This document shows positions 26,434-37,661 of a stretch of 64,000 nucleotides of DNA, piece by piece. This DNA is from Mrakia gelida (taxonomy: Eukaryota; Basidiomycota; Tremellomycetes; Cystofilobasidiales; Mrakiaceae), in assembly GCA_024345305.1 (NCBI GenBank), contig BRON01000001.1, positions 3,162,001 to 3,226,000 of the forward strand, given 5' to 3'. How positions within the stretch are numbered: the stretch's first letter is position 1; each line of letters opens with the position of its first letter. Below the pieces are notes generated by a model that saw nothing but the letters and a program-made list of their open reading frames with translations, was not told the DNA's origin and ran no database searches. The position numbers were made by a program, and so were the translations under genes.

Positions 26434-27767
26434 CTAAAGCCCCTCCTCCTCCTTCCCCTTCTTCGCATCCCACCCAGGTCCTCTCTCGTCCTCCGGAACC
26501 ACCTTCACAAGCCGAGCAGGGTTGCCGTAGATCACAGACCTGGCGACGAGAACGAAGTCAGTTCGAGTTCGTTCGAAGAGAGAGATGGGGGAAAGTGCGT
26601 GCGACTCACCAGTCAGGGAAACTTTTGGTTACAACGGCTCCTGCTCCGACTGTGCAGCCTGCGAAGAAGCGATTGGGTGGTGGGGTCAGAAAGGGAATGA
26701 GACGGAGAGAAGAGACGAGAGCGCGAGCGCGAAGAACGGAGAGGAAGAGAGCAGCAGCTCACCTTGTCCGATGGAGACTCCCGCTTGGATCGACACCGAC
26801 TGAATGACGACGTAAAAGATAGAAAGATCTTGTCAGCACGCAGTCGTGAAAGTGGGAACCCGAACGCGTCAAGAAGAAAGAGATCGAACGCACCCCTCCA
26901 ATCCACGTATCATCCCCAATCCTAACCTCCCCAGCTCTCTCATCCCCCGTCAGCCGCTCAACGACGGACGTACCGTGGCCGGCTGCGTAGATTGATACGT
27001 TGGCTGCGTTCGTCGCCAAAAGGAAAGAGATTCAGGTCAGCGAAAGGACGAGAACGCGCGAACGAGGGAGGAGGGAGGAGAGAGAGATGGAGAGATGGAG
27101 ACGAACGCCCAAAGAGAACTCGTTTCCCAATGTAGACTTTCGAGCAATCGAGGATGATGGTGTTGTAGTTGGCGTAGAAATCCCCAGCGAGGATGATGTT
27201 GAAGCCGTAGTCGACGGCGAATCTGCGAAACGAAACCCAAACGAAGCGAAGGGTGAGCTCGACTCCTCCCTCCCTCTCAGCCCTCCCTCCTTCCCCTCCT
27301 CCCCTCGCCTCCTTCACAGAAATAAAAGCGGCAACACTCACGGCGGCTCGATATAAACCTCCCCCATCTTCTCCACCTCCATCCCAAACAGTTCCGCCAG
27401 CAACCTCTTCCTCTCGCTTCCTTCGTTCAGCCCCAACGTCGCCGTCGACGGCTCAGGAACGGAATGGTTGAACTTGTGCATGAGGATTCGAGCTCTCTGC
27501 CGGGCTTCGATGAGGTCGGGGGTGAAGGAGTTGTAGAGTTCCGTTTTGGAGATGGGGAAGGTGAAGTCGGGTCCTGGGAGAAGAGAGAGAGGAAGAGGGA
27601 GGGAGGGAGGGGAGGAGGGAAGTGAGCTCGAGTTTGGGTTGGGTTCGTTGCGAGCAGCTCGTTTGGCTCTCTTCTCGGTCCGACGCTTGAAGAGGGGGAG
27701 ATGGGAAGTATAGGAGGTGCTCACTCTTGAAAGGCTCAAGGGGAGGGTAGGTGAAAGGGGAGGACAT
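26434..27767 (-). CDS. Sugar O-acetyltransferase, left-handed beta-helix (maltose/galactoside acetyltransferase type)
   Basis: An acetyl-CoA-dependent acyltransferase of the hexapeptide-repeat superfamily that acetylates a sugar hydroxyl and works as a trimer. Seen: the N-terminal maltose-acetyltransferase domain (LIEARQRARILMHKFNHS, RKRLLAELFG), then the beta-helix repeats FAVDYGFNIILAGDFYANYN, VYIGKRVLFG, NVSIYAAGHGTS with the expected catalytic His, GEVRIGDDTWIGG, SIGQGCTVGAGAVVTKSFPD and the closing YGNPARLVKVV. The order and length, a little over 250 residues, are typical of the family. The start is ATG at 27765-27767 (MSSPFTYPPLEPFK) and the stop is TAG at 26434-26436 after KEEEGL. About five introns. 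Fungal members are usually assigned to maltose or galactoside acetylation; the real acceptor is unknown. Confidence 0.92.
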
Positions 27768-28656
27768 CGTTCGTTTGAGAGAAGGGAAGAGACGGAAGGG
27801 GAAGGGAGTTGAACTTGGGAGTTGGAGGGCGGAGGAGAGCGAGATGTAGGAAGAGTGCTGCTGCTGGCGAGTTGGAGCTAAACCGAGAGCTCGGCGATGG
27901 TATTGGGGAGATGGAGGAGGTCTCGAGGAGTCAAAGAGTGGAAGAGAAAAGGAGCTTGTCGTGGTTGGGAGTCGAGCGATGCGCTGGCGAGAGAAGGGAG
28001 GACCACTTTCACCGGTCGGCCAAGGTCGAAGGAGATCGGTCACCGACTTGTCTTTCTGGAGGGAAAATCTTCTCGTTGAGAGCAGCGAGAATTGCGAGCA
28101 AGAATCTAAAACCACATATGCGAAGTGCGCAAGATTTACAGCGTTGTCAAAGTCTAGGAAAGCTACGTTCGAAAGCGCTCCCCTCCGACGACGCGTCTCG
28201 TCCCTCGCTCCCTCGCACTTCGGAAGACTACGCCCGAGCCCTCGAACTGCACTGCACCTCTCCTATCTAGATCTCGAGGCATCAGCCGTCCTCCATTTGA
28301 CCAGGCGGCAGCAGATCCAGAAAGGAGAGCCGAGTTCTCGCCTCGAAGATTGGCGATGGCGAGAGGAGGAGTCTGAGGTTTTGGTGAGACCAGAGGAGGA
28401 GAGAGGAGGGGAGATGAGGGGAGTGAAGAGGTTTGTGTAGGTATCAGGGTGGTACCGGAAGGGTCGAGAGGGTGTGGTTGTGAGCATGGCGAAGAGGGAC
28501 GGGAGGCGGGCGATGAGAGGGAGAAGGGGTCGTGTGCCGAGCGAAGCGTCTGAGGTGAACGAAAAGTAACTGAACGTCGTATCAGAGCGTGATGGGAGTT
28601 CGAGGCATCATGCACTTTCAGCGAGAGAGAAAGAGGAAGATGTGGACTCACTGCTA
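27768..28656. other. Spacer, no supported gene
   Basis: Nearly 0.9 kb. The part next to 27767 should be the acetyltransferase promoter. Several overlapping open frames exist on both strands, but they are Arg/Ser-rich, lack family motifs and show no consistent splice pattern. GACGCGTC occurs near 28188. Confidence 0.4.
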
Positions 28657-29679
28657 TCAAATCCCGACTTCAACAGCGAAGACGCGTCTCCGTCGCTCGA
28701 TGTCCTGACTCGCTCGCACGAGTCCCTCGATCTCGACCTTCTCCTCCTTCGACTTGGCAACGAATATGACCGTCCCTTCCTGCATCCCCTCAAACCCGAA
28801 GTTTCTACTTCCTCGACCCAGCACGTCCAGAACGAGGATGACACGGTCGATCTCGACGCGAATGCGAACGATCCTTGGTCGATCCAGAGACGGCGTGAGG
28901 AGCCCGCCCAGCAGGAGAGGTCCGCTTTCCGGCACGACGTAGACTATCCGTCCGACGAAGGACAGTTCCTGAATCCTCGTCCAGGCGGAAAGGGCTGGCG
29001 CGGGACGGTCCAATCGAACCGTAACGAGGGCTGCGTCTTGAGTCCACGGCGAACATGTGAAGGTGAACCGAGTGGGATTGAGTTGAGGAAAGAGAGCGGA
29101 GTGTAGAAGAGGGTAGATGGACACCCAGGATGGATGGACGGTGACCATCAGGTGTTTGAGCGGGAGGGTGTCGTCCGACTTGTCCATTCGGGAGAAGGAG
29201 AGTGAGAGAGGAGGGCGAGGGTTCCAGGAGGAAGGGTAGCCGTAGTCAAGAGCGAGGGTCCGGATTCGGGAGAGTGAGAGTAAGGAGTTGATTCTTGAGG
29301 ACGTAGAAGTCTGATGGGGAAGACAGGGTGTCAATTCGTTTGCTACCGGGAGAGATGAAGGGATTAAGGAGACGAGAAGCGTCGAGTCGAGTCGAGCTCA
29401 CCTCCGTTTCCTCCCTCCCGCAGAACAGTTCTTTCAACGCCTTTACCGAGTGAACGGTGACGGATCCGTATAAGAGAGGCGACGATGCATCCAGGAAGTT
29501 GTGCGAGACTCGTCCCAAGACGGCGAGAGTCGGAGGATCTGCTTCTTCGAGGACGAGAAGGATCACCTCCCAGGGCAAGCGAGTTCGAGGTGGTGACGGA
29601 AACTGCAAGACCAAGAAGGAGCGATAGTCAGTCAAAGAGTTGGGTACGACGCCGAGAAATCTGAGCTTACCTTTGACAT
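28657..29679 (-). CDS. F-box-like protein, family B (second copy)
   Basis: A relative of the genes at 8866 and 30184. Exon 1 is tiny (MSK, ATG at 29677-29679, then GTAAG). Exon 2 reads FPSPPRTRLPWEVILLVLEE, ADPPTLAVLGRVSHNFLDAS, SPLLYGSVTVHSVKALKEL and FCGREETE before a GTGAGC donor; exon 3 begins near TSTSSRINSLLSL and runs to the TGA at 28657-28659 after AVEVGI. The N-terminal pattern fits an F-box-like helix bundle; the C-terminal part alternates hydrophobic strands and could be an atypical repeat fold, but I see no defined repeat. The intron after FC...R is at the same place as in both relatives. Divergent from the copy at 30184 with about 500 bases between. Confidence 0.72.
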
Positions 29680-30183
29680 GACGTTGGAGAGGGTGCTTGA
29701 AGATGATGGAGCTGAGTCGAGATCTGAAAGAAGGAAGGAAGGAGGTGGGAAGATCGAGAGCTCGGGTTCGTGCGCCCCTCTATCCCCCCCTTCTGTGCCT
29801 GCATTTTCAGCCTGAGACTCACCTCGTTTGACTAGAGCGCGCGTGAACCTTTATTGGTAGAGATATCGAACGAAATCGAGAAGGAAAGAGTTGACTCTGA
29901 CCGTTGGGAGGCAAAGAAAGGGCCAGGGCGAGCTTGCGAAAAGGGACGATGGACGACCTCATCTCGTTTCGTTACCGACTTCCAACCTCGAAATCCTTTC
30001 TTTCCTCGCATATACCGCTTTCGAGAAGATTCTCAATAGCTCAGACCGCGCACTGTGAGTCTAGGATTCTCCCTTCCCATCGAGCGAAACAGCAGAAGGG
30101 AAGACGTCGAAGGGTCGTAGCTCACGTTCTCCCTCCTTCCTTCCCTTTGCTTCTTTGCAGCTCCTTCAACCTCCATCCTTGTC
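29680..30183. promoter_or_regulatory. Divergent promoter between two family B genes
   Basis: About 500 bases between the start codons of two divergent paralogues. No ORF is supported. It is the only place in the window where two members of one family face away from each other. Confidence 0.45.
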
Positions 30184-31212
30184 ATGGCAGAGGTCAGGAC
30201 CAGCATCTAAATTAGCTTATTCATCTTCGGTACTGACTCCAGCTTTCTTTGTCGCTTCTCAGCTCGTCGTCCCCTTCGAAAGGCCCTTCCTTTGGGAGAT
30301 CCTCCTTCTCATCTTCGACGAGTGCGATCCCTCCACCCTCGCAGCTTTGGGAGCAGCCTCGATGGAGTTTCTCGTCGCCACCTCCCCTTTGTTGTACAGG
30401 GATGTCTCGGTTAGATTCGCCGAGCAGCTGGAGATGTTGTTCTGCAAGAGGAGACCAGCAGCGGTGAGCTCGACTTTTCTTCTGTCCCCTGCGACGCACT
30501 TCTTCCACTGAACCACCCTCCCCGTCCAATCCCTTCCCATCTCCCGTAGGCGTCCCCCAACTCTCGAATCGACATCTTTCTGAACCTCTCACTCCTCCGA
30601 ACCCTTTCCATCAGCTTCACCTCACGCACCTCCCCTCCGTCTACCTCCGCCCTCCATCTCTCTTCCTCGCGAATCATCTCCGCCTCCGGCCTTCATCTCG
30701 ACACCCTCACGATATCCTGCGACCATTGGAATATGAACATTCTCGCTCTCCTCCACCGCTCCCTCCTACCGCATCTCAATCCGATCCGCCTCGCGTACGA
30801 TGTTCGACGACCTCGAACGGATGCCACCTTCGCGATCATCGGCACACCCCTTCTCATCAATTTTACGCGACTGGAGGAGCTCGTCTTCAAGGGAACTATC
30901 GTCTATCGGTCACAGGGGTCCACTGTTCTCCTCGCCTCTTTGCCCGCTCCCTCCCTCGAGCGTCGTCGAGTCATTCGACTCCATCTCGCATCACTCTTCG
31001 ACTTTGATTGCCCAGACGCGTGGTCGTTTCTTCGAGCGGTTCAAACTGGCTGGAGGACGAAGTTCTTCCGCATGGAGAAGATGGAGGAAGGATCGATTCT
31101 TTTGGTGGTCGAAACGGAGGACATGAGGGTCGAGGCGGAACTGGCGGTAGTCGAAGCGGTCGACGAGAAGTGGAGAGGAAGGTTCGTGGTCGAGCTCGAG
31201 AAGGACGATTGA
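30184..31212 (+). CDS. F-box-like protein, family B (third copy)
   Basis: Starts at ATG 30184 with a tiny exon (MAE), as in the copy at 29679. The first intron would use a weak GTCAGG donor and ends at a clear CTGACT...CAG acceptor; exon 2 reads LVVPFERPFLWEILLLIFDE, CDPSTLAALGAASMEFLVAT, SPLLYRDVSVRFAEQLEML and FCKRRPAA before GTGAGC. Exon 3 begins ASPNSRIDIFLNLS and runs to the stop at 31210-31212 after VVELEKDD. The conserved block and intron positions match the family. The F-box-like assignment is by pattern only. The gene is intact as read. It lies directly upstream of, and in the same direction as, the broken family A copy. Confidence 0.72.
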
Positions 31213-31604
31213 GGTGAGTCGGGCCCTTGGCTATTCCTCTGCACGCGCGCGACATACTACTTCTCCTGCGAGACCGCTAGGCTGGCTTTTTCCTTGCCTT
31301 CAATTCAAGCAGCAGCGGGCGAAGGAGAGACGGAAGCGACGCGAGAGCTCGTCTTCGACCTCGCTCCGTTTCCTCTCGCTCTGTTCCACCTCGTATCTTC
31401 GCGTTTTCGAGTGCTGATCACATGACCTTGGACTTTTTATCGGAGACATCAGTCGAAGGAAAGAAGGACGTGCTGCTGGTGTCAGATGAGGTGAGTCACC
31501 GTCCTTCGCGAGCAACGAGAGCTCACCACGGCCCTCCCTTCTTTTTGTCTGTCTTCCTTCAACTGCCAGCACACCCGTTCCCTCCCTCCTCCCCTCGTCC
31601 CTTC
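31213..31604. other. Spacer upstream of the second family A pseudogene
   Basis: About 390 bases containing the 3' end of the family B gene and the former promoter of the family A copy, CT-rich near 31560-31600. No gene is supported. Confidence 0.35.
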
Positions 31605-32820
31605 ATGGTCAGAGCTTTCCCTACCGAGATCCTCGAACGGATCGTCTACTACTACTTCAAGCGAGACGAGCTCCTCAGCACTCCCGAGGAAAACTTCACC
31701 CTCGTCACTCCCACCCGAGGCTCGACCTCCCTCCTCCTCGTCTCAAGAACCTTGCGTCGACTCGTCCTTCCCTCCCTCTTCCACTCCATCAACATCACCC
31801 AATCTCACCACTGGCTCCCCTTCGAATCCAAATCAGGACTCATCGCCGGAGTCGGCGAGGAAGCGAAGACGAGGAGGAGTTGGGTCCGCGAGCTCAGGAT
31901 CCTCGACGGCGTTCCCCTCCCCATCGCTCTCGAACGCGACGGATTCTCGCTCCCACCAGATCGGTACCAGCGGGCGAGGGACATGGGTTTCCTTCCCTTC
32001 ACAATGGAAGGGCCATCCCCTGCCTTAATCTCGTTCACTCATCCAAACCCGCACGGTCCTCACCCATCCCTCTTCCCACACCTCGACCGGATCGTCCGTC
32101 TTCCCTCTCCTCCTCTTTCTCCTCCCCTCCGCCTTGGCCACCCCACCTCCTTACCCAGCTCCAACAACGCCATCTCGATCTCTACAGGAAGGAAGTCAAC
32201 GATCCTTCGGCGGATTTCCCAGCAAAGCAGTACCTGTTCAGAGGGGAGGAAGCGATGGACGGGCCGAGGTGGCTTGAGGACGTCGTGCTGAGAGGATGGA
32301 GGCAGAGGACATGTCAGAGCAGCGCCAGTTCTTGGGTTTGTTGGAGTCGAAGAGTGTCTGGTTCGACCTGAGGGATCCGTGGACGGAGGGATTGGACTCT
32401 AACTTCTTTTGGAACAAGAAGAGGACACCAAAACACTTGGTCTACCCTCCCCCTCCGTCCCCCTCCTCCTCCTCCCCTTTCAACGACAACAACGACCCCG
32501 GTATCCACTCCCTCACGAAACACCTTCCGGCCCTCCTCAGATCCCTCCTCCGCCCCCTCGGAACCTTCGAATCGCTCGAGTACATGGCCAGCAACCATTC
32601 GGTTCGTCGCGTTCCCCTCGGACCCAGTCGTGCGTCGTCGGTTCTGGAGCGAGATCGTGTCGGAGAGGGAACAACAGGGTCTTATTCGTAAGATGCTGGA
32701 TCGGGAGGACGAAGAGGAACTGGAAACGGCCATGCTGGAGATCGTGAAGGGAAAGGATTGGGCTTGGGTCGAGCAAGATGGCAGAAAGGTGGGGTTTGAG
32801 GCAGGAATGAGCCTGGACGG
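31605..32820 (+). pseudogene. F-box-like family A pseudogene (several frameshifts)
   Basis: Third copy of family A, beginning MVRAFPTEILERIVYYYF at ATG 31605 with intact GAA at the codon that is nonsense in the 16238 copy. The frame is good to about 32095 (PHLDRIV), then the conserved text continues in another frame (QRHLDLYRKEVNDPSADF), shifts again near 32285-32300 (to SEQRQFLGLLESKSVWFDLR) and again at 32595-32596, where an extra C after MASN displaces the FVAFPSDPVVRRRFW block. The last block ends WAWVEQDGRKVGFEAGMSLDG near 32815; the open frame runs on to about 32932 without similarity. Three indels in an otherwise well preserved gene indicate a recent pseudogene, unless they are assembly errors. 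The end is approximate. Confidence 0.8.
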
Positions 32821-32989
32821 AGCAGCGAGCGGCGAAGACTCGGTCGGTCCCTCGATTTCTCAGACTGAGGTTCTCTACGCTTTCATTGCTGACCCAATTT
32901 TTCGTCCTTCGTTCTGGATTTCAGGAGTCTGAAACGTCGCTCGACGTTGCGCCATCAACGACGCGTCGACGTCGTCCCTCCCATTCGTT

Positions 32990-33472
32990 CAGTGACGATT
33001 GATATGCTCTTCCTTCTCTTTTTCTCCCTACGTCTTAAGTTTGTCTAGTCGCATCTTTTCACCCCGTCCTGGCTCGCCCTTTTTTTCTTCCCAGCACCGC
33101 TTTGACTTGCTCTCCTCTGTCGCTCTCCCGTCCTCGTTCATACCCTTTCCTTTATCTCTCCTCTCCACTTCATCTCCTCATCTTTCGACCTGATCCCTCT
33201 CTGATACCATATGTCTCGTTAGCTACCTCGGATTTGACTGCACCTCCTCCGCCTGCCCTCTCATCTCGACGTTTCGACGCGTCTCGTGGTCCATCGTAAG
33301 CTTTCCGCATCTTCCTTTCGCTCTCTCCCTCTAGCTCTTGCGCTCGCTATGTCCTTCAACGATCTGGACTCTCTACTCGATCTCGATTCTTCTGTCCCTA
33401 GTCTCGCGTGCGTCACGTCGTTCATCAGAGTCCATCGCATCGCGACTCAAACTCGAACTCCAAACTCGAAAC
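32990..33472. other. Spacer, no supported gene
   Basis: About 480 bases of CT-rich plus-strand sequence between the pseudogene and the glycosyltransferase stop. A short ORF at 33349 (MSFNDLDSLLDLDSSVPSLA) is too short and unsupported. GACGCGTC-type sites lie near 32960 and 33277. Confidence 0.35.
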
Positions 33473-35931
33473 TCACGACCAGCTCTCTCCCTGGTCCAAG
33501 ATCTCCTCGAGTCGACCGAGAACCGTAGGAGCGTGAGCTGGGATAGAGTTCGCTGAAAAGTTGGCTCCGATCTGGACTCCTGCTCGCGAAGAGAACGAGA
33601 AGAAAGAGTCGGGAAGTCAGTCGCGTTTCGAGGATCGAAGAGGAAAGGAGGGTAAACGAGCCTCTCATCCCATCAGCTCTCCAGTCGAAGATGGTGTCGT
33701 TGTGGATGGAGGTGTAGCGGATACTGAGGGGTGCTGCGATCTGAGTGAGGCGAGGGAACGGAGGAAGGGAAGAAAAAAAGAAAAAGCGCGTGAGCTTCGA
33801 CCGAATCGACGAGAGAAGGGAGAGGGAGGTCGGGGACGAGGGACGAACCATCTCATAGTCTCGAGCGAAGGAGTCGGGGGAGAAGACTGCAAAGGAACAG
33901 TGAAAAGAACCCAATCAGCGAGCCCTCGGTCGACGATTCGAGACTCGCGGATCGTACGAAACGGCGCTCACTCTCAATCAACGCGCTCCCTCGCTTCATC
34001 CACACCATATGAGTGAAGCCAGCTCCATGGAGTCCAAGCATGATATCCGTATCAAGCGCTAGGGAGATCTGCTCGGCGGGAGAAAGCTGAAGGCGGTAAA
34101 GGAAAAGAGGTTCGAGTCAGGTCGACGTTTGAACCGACGCGTCGATGGGAAGTCAGGAAAGGAGGAGAGGAAGAAGCTCACCTCCTCGAGTAGAGCGATC
34201 GTGAGGTTGATTCCTCTCAGGGCCTGAAGTCCGTCGACGAGAGCAGCGTGGTCTTCGGCTCGAAGGTTTCGCTGATTCGTGATCTGGCTGCGAGGTCGAC
34301 CATCGGGAGAGGAAGAGGAGGTCAGTTCGAGGTGCTCGATTCCGAAGGAGCTCCGAAGCGGAAAATAGAGAAGACGGGGACTGACCGCGAGATGTAGGCG
34401 ACTTGAGGCAAACGAGTTCCAACCTGGAAGAAGTCACGCGTCGAAGGTGAGCTCGAGCTCGGCGTCGACGTTCAGAAAGGAAGACGCGGTCGACTTGCAG
34501 GATCGACGATCCCCAGCTTCTCCTCCACGACAGCTCTCATCGGATCGAACCAATCAGCCTTATGAGAAACGGTCTCGTACAGTCCTGATGAGAAGGAGGA
34601 AAGGCAAACGAAGGGTCATTCCGCTTGAAAAGAAGAGCGAGCGAGGAGTGGACGGACAGAGCTCACCACCAAAGACCTTGTTCCATCTCAGCGCTTCGTC
34701 GTCGACCGAAGTCGCTTGAGCCGCCCATCGATCGAAGAGAACGATCTCGTCGAAGAGAAAGAGGGTCTTGGAGTCCATCATCTCTGAAAAGGGCGGGAGA
34801 GGGAAAGGTCGACGCGTCAGTTCCGAACCAAGACGAAGGAGGTACTGAGATGAGCAGGAGCTACTCACCTGTCCAGACTGATGTGTCCCGCATGTAGGTA
34901 TGCGGCGAGAGAAGCTCCAAGACGAACCTGTAAAAGAGAAAGATGCGAGCAAGGTCAACGAGGAGAGCTCTCGATTCGAGACGCGACGAAAGCTCTCGAA
35001 CTCACTCGTTCAAGTCCGAATAGTACCCTCTCCACTCATCTCCGCCGTTGATCATTCGACGAGGGAAGACGTAAGACTTGCTGACCGAGGTGAAGACCAT
35101 GAAAGAGGAGAGAACGCTGTGGTGGAAGCGGAACGAAGGCTGATCAGCTGGACGAGACGAGACGCGACTGTGGATTGGCCAAGATGGAGTTAGGACTCAC
35201 AGCTTGATCAACCATTATAAGGAGAAGTCGTTCCGTTCCAACCGCACTTCGAGAAGAAGAGAGTACCTCCCTTGAGTAGCTCTGAGCGAGTGACTCGCGT
35301 CTCGAGAGGTCCGTCGAAGAAGAGATGGGATGCTCGTCGAGGCGAGACAACGACGAAGGGGTTCGAGGTGGAAACGTGGGATGTGTTGGATGGAAGGAGA
35401 GAGGGAGTGTTGGTAATAGCGTCTGGTTGATCAGAGGAGGGGAGGAGGTAAAAAGGTCAGGCGATGGAAACGAGAGAGGAGATGGAGGAGACGAAGCGAA
35501 AGAACGAACAGAAGGTGCCGTTCCGAACGAAGAGGTTCTTGAAGAAGTCTGCGAAAGCCGAGGAAAGAGGTCAGTACGTGCTCTAGCCTTGGCCTCAGAT
35601 GTGTAAAAGCTCACATAGACCTTCCTTCCCTCCTTCGAGCGAGCGTCGTCTCCCTCTCGATCCTGAGCTTCCCCTCCCGATCGAAGAGATCTGCTGCTCC
35701 TCCCTGCAAGCTCAACGGCGTCGAAGCTAGGTATCCTGTTGGCTCTGGCTCCTCCCAAGGGTATTGAATCGGAAGGAGGTCTTGAGTTGAAGGTGTTGAG
35801 AAGACGAGATGGAAGGAAGCGAGAAGAAAGAGCGAGCTCAACGAGAGGAGGATGACGAGGGCGAAGAGGAGGGAGCGTCGATTCCTGGAAGCCAAGAGCG
35901 AGGAGGGGAGCGGCTGATACGAGTAGGCCAT
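33473..35931 (-). CDS. GT61-type glycosyltransferase, type II membrane protein
   Basis: A Golgi-type glycosyltransferase resembling family GT61 (the DUF563 group, which includes xylosyl- and EGF-domain GlcNAc transferases). Seen: a short cytosolic tail (MAYSYQPLPSSLLASRNRR), one signal-anchor helix (SLLFALVILLSLSSLFLLAS), a variable stem, then the C-terminal catalytic block: RLPQVAYISR, RNLRAEDHAALVDGLQAL, LSPAEQISLALDTDIMLG, LHGAGFTHMVWMKRGSALIE, the last being the G-x-H-G-A-G-x-T-H signature. The ATG is at 35929-35931. The final exon reads FSANSIPAHAPTVLGRLEEI and ends at TGA 33473-33475; the donor of the last intron is not canonical as I read it, so that junction is uncertain. Expected role: adding a sugar to cell-wall glycan or secreted glycoprotein; donor and acceptor unknown. 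Confidence 0.82.
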
Positions 35932-37061
35932 CTCGAGGGGCTGCTGGTAGTCCTAGACCCAGTGAGGGAGGAGAGGGTTGGTGATGGTTGAGCTTGAAGA
36001 AGGATCGAAATGGAAGGACTGGAGGTGAAGGGAGGGAGGAGGAGCTGCGAGCTCCGTTTCGTTTGACTGCATGAACCGCAAGCCCCGACGTCGCCTCCAA
36101 CGAAAAGCTGCTTGTTTGAAGGGGAAAGCGATGGAGGCGAGATAGATCAAGCAAGGTTTGGTCAGTCTTGGATCCTGGCCGTTGGTAGGAGGAGGAGGAA
36201 GGAGAGTACGTCGAGCTCACATGTTTTCGAGGTGATGAGCTCGACGCTTCCTTCCTCTTCTTCTTCCCTTCAACTTCCAGCTCGACCAAGACTCTCAGAC
36301 CCACATCTGTATCAGCTCACTCCTCTGACATCTCACGAAGCAGCAGCATCGACGATATCCGGGCTCCCGGCTTCGAAGGAGGAAGGGCGGAAGGGCGTTC
36401 GGTTGAGCTCGAGTTTGCTTCGTGAGTCCTCTTTCCATCTTCCCTCCTTTCTCCTCGACCCCAGAGAGCCCAGAGCTGTAGAATGCAGGACATCTGAGAT
36501 GTAGGAAGCCTCGCGCCTCCCACTATATGTCTGTGTTGAAGGCTCGGACGAGAAGAGAGTCTTAGGAGCTCGCATGGCTCTCCTCCGACGTCCCTCCTCT
36601 TCCTCCCTTCAAGTCCCCTTCCACGGCCTCTGCTGCACTCCTTCCCCCTCCTCGTCATCCCTCTCCCTTGTGTTCAGTACTGACTCCTATGTCCCATCCT
36701 CTTGCCTCTCCAGCGTCATCTTTGTACAAGTCCTCGTCCCTACCCTCCTTCAACAACTTCCCTCCAACGAGCTCGCGTTCAGTATCGTATCGACTCAGCC
36801 ACACCTCCTGCTCAACACCGCCTTCGACACACGAGTTCGGATGTATCGCAGAGCTCGTAATAGCCCTAGATAGGAGATAGGAGGTCGGAAGAGACTGGCG
36901 GGATCGGAATCATCGGTTCCTCGCTATCCGAAATCGACCCTCACCTCCGCTCCCTTCCCTCCTCTCGCTTTCCTCCCTCTCACAGCCACCACCACCACCA
37001 CCCCCCCACCCAATCCCTCTTTTCACCCTTCTCTTCTTCACCTCTCGCTCCTCAACTCAAG
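35932..37061. other. Divergent spacer with CT-rich and CA-repeat tracts
   Basis: About 1.1 kb between two divergent genes. It should hold both promoters. Open frames are low-complexity Ser/Pro or Arg/Glu and unsupported. Just before 37062 is a strong pyrimidine tract, including a short CAC repeat followed by a C run near 36988-37008. Confidence 0.4.
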
Positions 37062-37661
37062 ATGAACCCCTACCCCTGCTTCAACCTCCCCTCCTACTCC
37101 TCCTCTCTCGCGACGACCAAATCGAAGCCCAACCCTCTCTACTGGCTCTACCTCGACGACCTCGCCACCAAATGGGAATACGCTCGAACCAGCATCTTCT
37201 CCTTCGAGGACGCCGTCGTTCTCCACCAGGAACTCGTCGCCGACTACCGAGAGGGGGTGAAGGGAATCGGCTCGCCTTCGAACCTCGACCTCCTCGACGA
37301 CCCTTCCACCCACGCCCTCCTCGTTCGCATCCTCGTCCGACTCTACAGACTTGGGATCGCTCCTCAGCTCGAGGCTCAGAGGTTGTGCAGGCAGCTTCTT
37401 TCGGAGATGACGAACGGCCTGGCGCCTGGGCTGAAGAAGGTGGAGGAGTTGGAACGCGCCGTCGCCGTCGCGAAGAATCAGGTCGGGCTCTGGAAGGCTA
37501 AGCGCGAGGAGCCTTGGGCTTGGGTGTCGCCGAGCGAGGAGGAAGCTAAGGCGGAGGCATGGTGGAAGGCTGAGATGGGCAGGAAAGAGGCGGAGTTGAA
37601 GGAGTGGAGTTGGGTGAGGAGGTTGGAGAAGGAGAAGCGAGAGGTCGAGAGCGACGCTTGA
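37062..37661 (+). CDS. Hypothetical protein, 199 aa, no recognised family
   Basis: A single open frame from ATG 37062 to the stop at 37659-37661. The N-terminus is MNPYPCFNLPSYSSSLATTK, then WLYLDDLATKWEYARTSIFS; the middle is helical (LLVRILVRLYRLGIAPQLEA) and the C-terminal third is a charged, probably coiled-coil helix rich in Glu, Lys, Arg and Trp (EEAKAEAWWKAEMGRKEAEL). No signal peptide or membrane segment. Codon use is strongly C-ending in the first half, like neighbouring coding exons, which supports it as real. A CT-rich leader precedes the start, as in the F-box-like genes. I infer a soluble, lineage-restricted protein and propose no function. Confidence 0.65.
   Translation: MNPYPCFNLPSYSSSLATTKSKPNPLYWLYLDDLATKWEYARTSIFSFEDAVVLHQELVADYREGVKGIGSPSNLDLLDDPSTHALLVRILVRLYRLGIAPQLEAQRLCRQLLSEMTNGLAPGLKKVEELERAVAVAKNQVGLWKAKREEPWAWVSPSEEEAKAEAWWKAEMGRKEAELKEWSWVRRLEKEKREVESDA

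Noticed and set aside
35144..36304. 386-codon minus-strand open frame
   Set aside because: Overlaps glycosyltransferase exons in the wrong frame, Ser/Pro/Arg low complexity; the anchored frame at 35931 explains the locus better.
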